Source of the DNA: an uncultured Oscillospiraceae bacterium
Lineage (GTDB): Bacteria > Bacillota > Clostridia > Oscillospirales > Oscillospiraceae
Assembly (NCBI GenBank): GCA_934623575.1
Contig: CAKTVL010000007.1
Span: 1 to 64,000, forward strand
Length of the DNA: 64,000 nucleotides
Direction of reading: 5' to 3'
Part shown: piece by piece, positions 61,333 through 64,000 of the stretch
Layout of the letters: each line of letters begins with the position of its first letter
Numbering within the stretch: the stretch's first letter is position 1
Position numbers and translations under genes: made by a program
Notes under the pieces: generated by a model
What the model saw: the letters and a program-made list of their open reading frames with translations, nothing else
Told to the model about the DNA's origin: nothing
The model's database searches: none

Positions 61333-63750
61333 ATGACCTACAACAAAGAAAAACTGAAGGAAGCCATCGTGCAGAAGCTGCGGCTGAATTACGGCTGCAC
61401 CGAGCAGCAGGCCACCGACGGCGAGATGATGAAGGCCTGCGCCATGGTGCTGCGGGACATCATGGCCGAGCGGGGCGTGCAGACCCGGGAGGAGACGGTC
61501 CGGGAGGAGAAGCGGAAGGTGCACTACCTGTCGCTGGAGTTCCTGATGGGCCGCAGTCTGATGAAGAACGCCTTCAACCTGGAGCTGCTGGACGAGCTGA
61601 CCGCAGCCATCGACGAGCTGGGCTTCAAGGCGGCGGACATTTTCGACATGGAGCCGGACGCGGGGCTGGGCAACGGCGGTCTGGGCCGTCTGGCGGCCTG
61701 CTATCTGGACAGCATGACCACGCTGGAGATCCCGGCGGCGGGCTATTCCATCTGCTACGAGCTGGGCATCTTCAAGCAGAAGATCGTGGAGGGCCAGCAG
61801 GTGGAGCTGCCGGACGACTGGATGCAGCTGGGCGACGCGTGGCTGCTGCCCAAGCTGCAGGAGGCCGAGGAGGTACACTTCGGCGGCAAGGTGCGCACCC
61901 GCTGGGACAACGGGCACCTGATGGTGGTGCACGAGGACTACACCCGCGTGCTGGCCATCCCCTGCGACATGGAGATCGCCGGCTACGACACCGACCACGT
62001 GAACACCCTGCGCCTGTGGCAGGCGCGCAGCCCCAAGCCCATCGACATGAAGCTGTTCAGCGAGGGGCAGTACCTCCACGCCGCCGAGGAGCGCGCCATG
62101 GCCGACGCCATCAGTCAGGTGCTCTATCCGGAGGACAACCACTACGAGGGCAAGTCCCTGCGGCTGAAGCAGCAGTATTTCTTCGTGTCCGCCACCATCC
62201 AGTCCATCACCCGCAAGCACATCCAGCAGTACGGCACGCTGAAGAACTTCCATGAGAAGAACGTCATCCAGATCAACGACACCCACCCCACGCTGGTGAT
62301 CCCGGAGCTGATGCGTATTCTGGTGGACGACGCCGGTATGAGCTGGGACGAGGCGTGGAACATCACCACCCACTGCGTGGCCTATACCAACCACACCGTG
62401 CTGGCCGAGGCGCTGGAGGTGTGGCCGCAGCAACTGTTTGAGACGCTGCTGCCCCGTATATGGCAGATATTGCAGGAGATCTCCCGCCGCTGGCAGCTGA
62501 AGGTGGAGGAGTTCTATCACGACCCGGCCAAGACCGCGAAGCTGGCCATTATCTGGGACGGCGGCGTGCGCATGGCCAACCTGTGCATCGCCGGCAGCAT
62601 GGCCGTCAACGGCGTCAGCGCCCTGCACTCCGAGATCCTGCGGAAGGATCTCTTCAAGGATGCCTGTCAGATGCAGCCGGATAAGTTCAAGAACGTCACC
62701 AACGGCATCGACCACCGCCGCTGGGTGCCCCAGATCAACCCCGGTCTGGACGGGCTGCTCCGCGACCTGATCGGCGAGGGCTATCTGACCCACCCGCAGG
62801 AGCTGAAAAAGCTGGAGCAGTACGCCGGGGACAAGGCGGTGCTGGCGCGGCTGGAGGACATCAAGAAGCAGAACAAGCTGGCCTTTGCCGCCTTTGCCAG
62901 GAAGCATCAGGGCGTGGTGCTGAACACCGACGCCATCTTCGACGTGCAGGTAAAGCGGCTGCACGAGTACAAGCGCCAGCTGCTGAACGCTTTGCAGATC
63001 ATCTATCTGTACCAGCGGCTGCAGGACGATCCCACGCTGGACATCCCGCCCCAGACGTTCCTGTTCGGCGCCAAGGCCGCGCCGGGCTATGCCGTGGCCA
63101 AGCGCATCATCCACCTGATCAACTCTCTGGCCGATCAGGTGAACAGCGACCCGCTGTGCAAAGACCGCTTGCAGGTGGTGTTTCTGGAGAACTACCGCGT
63201 GTCGCTGGCGGAGGTGCTGATGCCCGCCAGCGAGGTCAGCCAGCAGATCTCCACCGCTGGCAAGGAGGCCAGCGGCACCGGCAACATGAAGTTCATGATG
63301 AATGGTGCGCTGACCGTGGGCACGCTGGACGGCGCCAACGTGGAGATGCACGACCTGCTGGGCGACGACAATATGTTCCTGTTCGGTCTGCACGCCGACG
63401 AGGTGGAGCATCTGCGCCACACCTACGACCCCAACCTGCTGTACCAGCGCGACCCGGTGCTGCGCCGGGTGCTGGACCAGCTGAAGGTGGGCTTCCGGGA
63501 CGGCGTCAGCTATGAGGACCTGTTCCAGCGGCTGGTCACCGGCGCGGACGGACAGGCGGATCAGTATATGGTGCTGGCGGACTTTACGGCCTATTGTCAG
63601 GCGGAGAGCCGCATGCGCCATACCTATACCGACCGGGAGACGTGGAACCGCATGAGCCTGACCAATATCGCCCGCAGCGGCGTGTTCGCCGCCGACCGGG
63701 CCATCGGGCAGTATGCCGACACCATCTGGCACGTTCCGTATAAGAAATAA
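61333..63750 (+). CDS. glgP: Glycogen phosphorylase
   Basis: 805 aa, GT35. The start MTYNKEKLKEAIVQKL has AAAGGAGGG upstream; an ATG at 61309 overlaps the glgA stop and has no site. YLSLEFLMGRSL near 58, GLGNGGLGRLAACYLDS near 113, HEYKRQLLNAL near 545 and the PLP lysine in EASGTGNMKFMMNGALTVGTLDGANVEM near 650. It releases glucose-1-phosphate. Having the degrading enzyme last in the synthesis operon means both directions are set by one promoter. Confidence 0.97.
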   Translation: MTYNKEKLKEAIVQKLRLNYGCTEQQATDGEMMKACAMVLRDIMAERGVQTREETVREEKRKVHYLSLEFLMGRSLMKNAFNLELLDELTAAIDELGFKAADIFDMEPDAGLGNGGLGRLAACYLDSMTTLEIPAAGYSICYELGIFKQKIVEGQQVELPDDWMQLGDAWLLPKLQEAEEVHFGGKVRTRWDNGHLMVVHEDYTRVLAIPCDMEIAGYDTDHVNTLRLWQARSPKPIDMKLFSEGQYLHAAEERAMADAISQVLYPEDNHYEGKSLRLKQQYFFVSATIQSITRKHIQQYGTLKNFHEKNVIQINDTHPTLVIPELMRILVDDAGMSWDEAWNITTHCVAYTNHTVLAEALEVWPQQLFETLLPRIWQILQEISRRWQLKVEEFYHDPAKTAKLAIIWDGGVRMANLCIAGSMAVNGVSALHSEILRKDLFKDACQMQPDKFKNVTNGIDHRRWVPQINPGLDGLLRDLIGEGYLTHPQELKKLEQYAGDKAVLARLEDIKKQNKLAFAAFARKHQGVVLNTDAIFDVQVKRLHEYKRQLLNALQIIYLYQRLQDDPTLDIPPQTFLFGAKAAPGYAVAKRIIHLINSLADQVNSDPLCKDRLQVVFLENYRVSLAEVLMPASEVSQQISTAGKEASGTGNMKFMMNGALTVGTLDGANVEMHDLLGDDNMFLFGLHADEVEHLRHTYDPNLLYQRDPVLRRVLDQLKVGFRDGVSYEDLFQRLVTGADGQADQYMVLADFTAYCQAESRMRHTYTDRETWNRMSLTNIARSGVFAADRAIGQYADTIWHVPYKK

Positions 63751-63758
63751 GCGGCAAA

Positions 63759-63800
63759 AAGGCCCCGGCCCCCTGCGATGCAGGGGGCCGGGTTTTTTGC
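63759..63800. terminator. Terminator of the glycogen operon
   Basis: CCCGGCCCCCTG and its inverted copy around CGATG, followed by TTTTTTGC. Confidence 0.92.
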
Positions 63801-63821
63801 GCAGATAAGGCGGGGAGGGGG

Positions 63822-64000
63822 TCAGGCATTGACGACGTTGATGGGAGAACCGGAGAGGAAGGCGCGGATGTTGTCCGCGGTGGTATCCATGATGCGCTGG
63901 CGGCTCTCCCGGGGCGCCCAGGAGATGTGGGGCGTGATGATGCAGTTTTTGGCGCGGAGCAGGGGATCGTCGGCGCGGATGGGCTCGGCAGACACCACGT
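63822..64000 (-). CDS. D-2-hydroxyacid dehydrogenase, C-terminal end (partial)
   Basis: Reading the minus strand from the window edge to the TGA at 63822-63824 gives ...SAEPIRADDPLLRAKNCIITPHISWAPRESRQ..., ending SGSPINVVNA. The segment NCIITPHISWAP carries the catalytic His of the D-isomer 2-hydroxyacid dehydrogenases (glycerate, phosphoglycerate or hydroxypyruvate types). The N-terminal part lies outside the window, so the exact substrate cannot be assigned. Confidence 0.88.
   Translation of the reverse strand, partial: VVSAEPIRADDPLLRAKNCIITPHISWAPRESRQRIMDTTADNIRAFLSGSPINVVNA

Overview
The window is GC-rich DNA from a Gram-positive, anaerobic, spore-forming member of the Clostridia, most likely Oscillospiraceae-like. 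Evidence: spoVAD/spoVAE spore genes, a Trp T-box leader, a ctsR-mcsA-clpC stress operon, an [FeFe] hydrogenase, NfnAB, many small ferredoxin or zinc-ribbon proteins, and TTGACA-N17-TATAAT promoters with AGGAGG ribosome sites. Nearly all the content is housekeeping or central-metabolism genes. No phage, plasmid, CRISPR, rRNA or tRNA gene was seen. The mobile DNA is a set of small non-coding repeat elements.

Layout. 1-3.7 kb: the 3' end of etfA, a 138-bp inverted-repeat element, a MATE exporter with a 56-aa partner, an SSB-like protein and a radical SAM protein. 3.7-8.2 kb: a tryptophan T-box controlling trpS and an orphan long-form trpB, then proS. 8.2-11.8 kb: a membrane-anchored hypothetical protein with an MscS channel, and a second MATE exporter under a consensus promoter. 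12-15.6 kb: a flavin oxidoreductase (GltD-like with a NuoF-type FeS domain) translationally coupled to an [FeFe] hydrogenase. 15.6-20.8 kb: uracil-DNA glycosylase, lipase, glycerol kinase, a zinc-ribbon protein, a lipoprotein and RidA. 21.4-25 kb: clpC-mcsA-ctsR with CtsR operators but no mcsB. 25-30.7 kb: a membrane protein, an acetyltransferase, then csoR-copA, where CopA carries an in-frame C-terminal CopZ with its own ribosome site. 30.7-34.5 kb: spoVAE-spoVAD and nfnA-nfnB. 34.6-38.4 kb: a PAP2 protein, a divergent trigger factor and an orphan peptide-binding lipoprotein. 38.5-43.1 kb: aspartate-family synthesis, lysC-asd divergent from thrC-thrH, from promoters that share a -10 element. 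43.1-50.6 kb: a 273-bp MITE-like element, a LysR regulator, a DEAD-box helicase, rsmI with a methyltransferase, ferredoxin, YdcF, uridine kinase and an Ig-like membrane protein. 50.7-54.8 kb: an ABC exporter, YlmH, DUF896 and XpaC in a tight cluster. 54.8-55.6 kb: a mosaic repeat island. 55.6-63.8 kb: a complete glycogen operon glgB-C-D-A-P with a LacI-type operator at its promoter. The window ends inside a 2-hydroxyacid dehydrogenase.

How the genes work together. NfnAB, the hydrogenase pair, EtfA and ferredoxin point to fermentative redox balancing through NAD(P)H, ferredoxin and H2. ThrC and ThrH sit together and suggest homoserine is phosphorylated by ThrH rather than by a ThrB kinase. CsoR controls copper efflux, CtsR controls ClpC, the T-box senses charged tRNA-Trp, and a LacI-family protein probably controls glycogen turnover.

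The most unusual points are the copA-copZ frame with an internal start, the shared -10 between lysC and thrC next to a 46-bp dyad, the mosaic repeats that show a compensatory base change, the element that splits the ridA terminator, and a trigger-factor homologue without the ribosome-docking motif. No wholly new multi-gene system could be demonstrated from the sequence alone.
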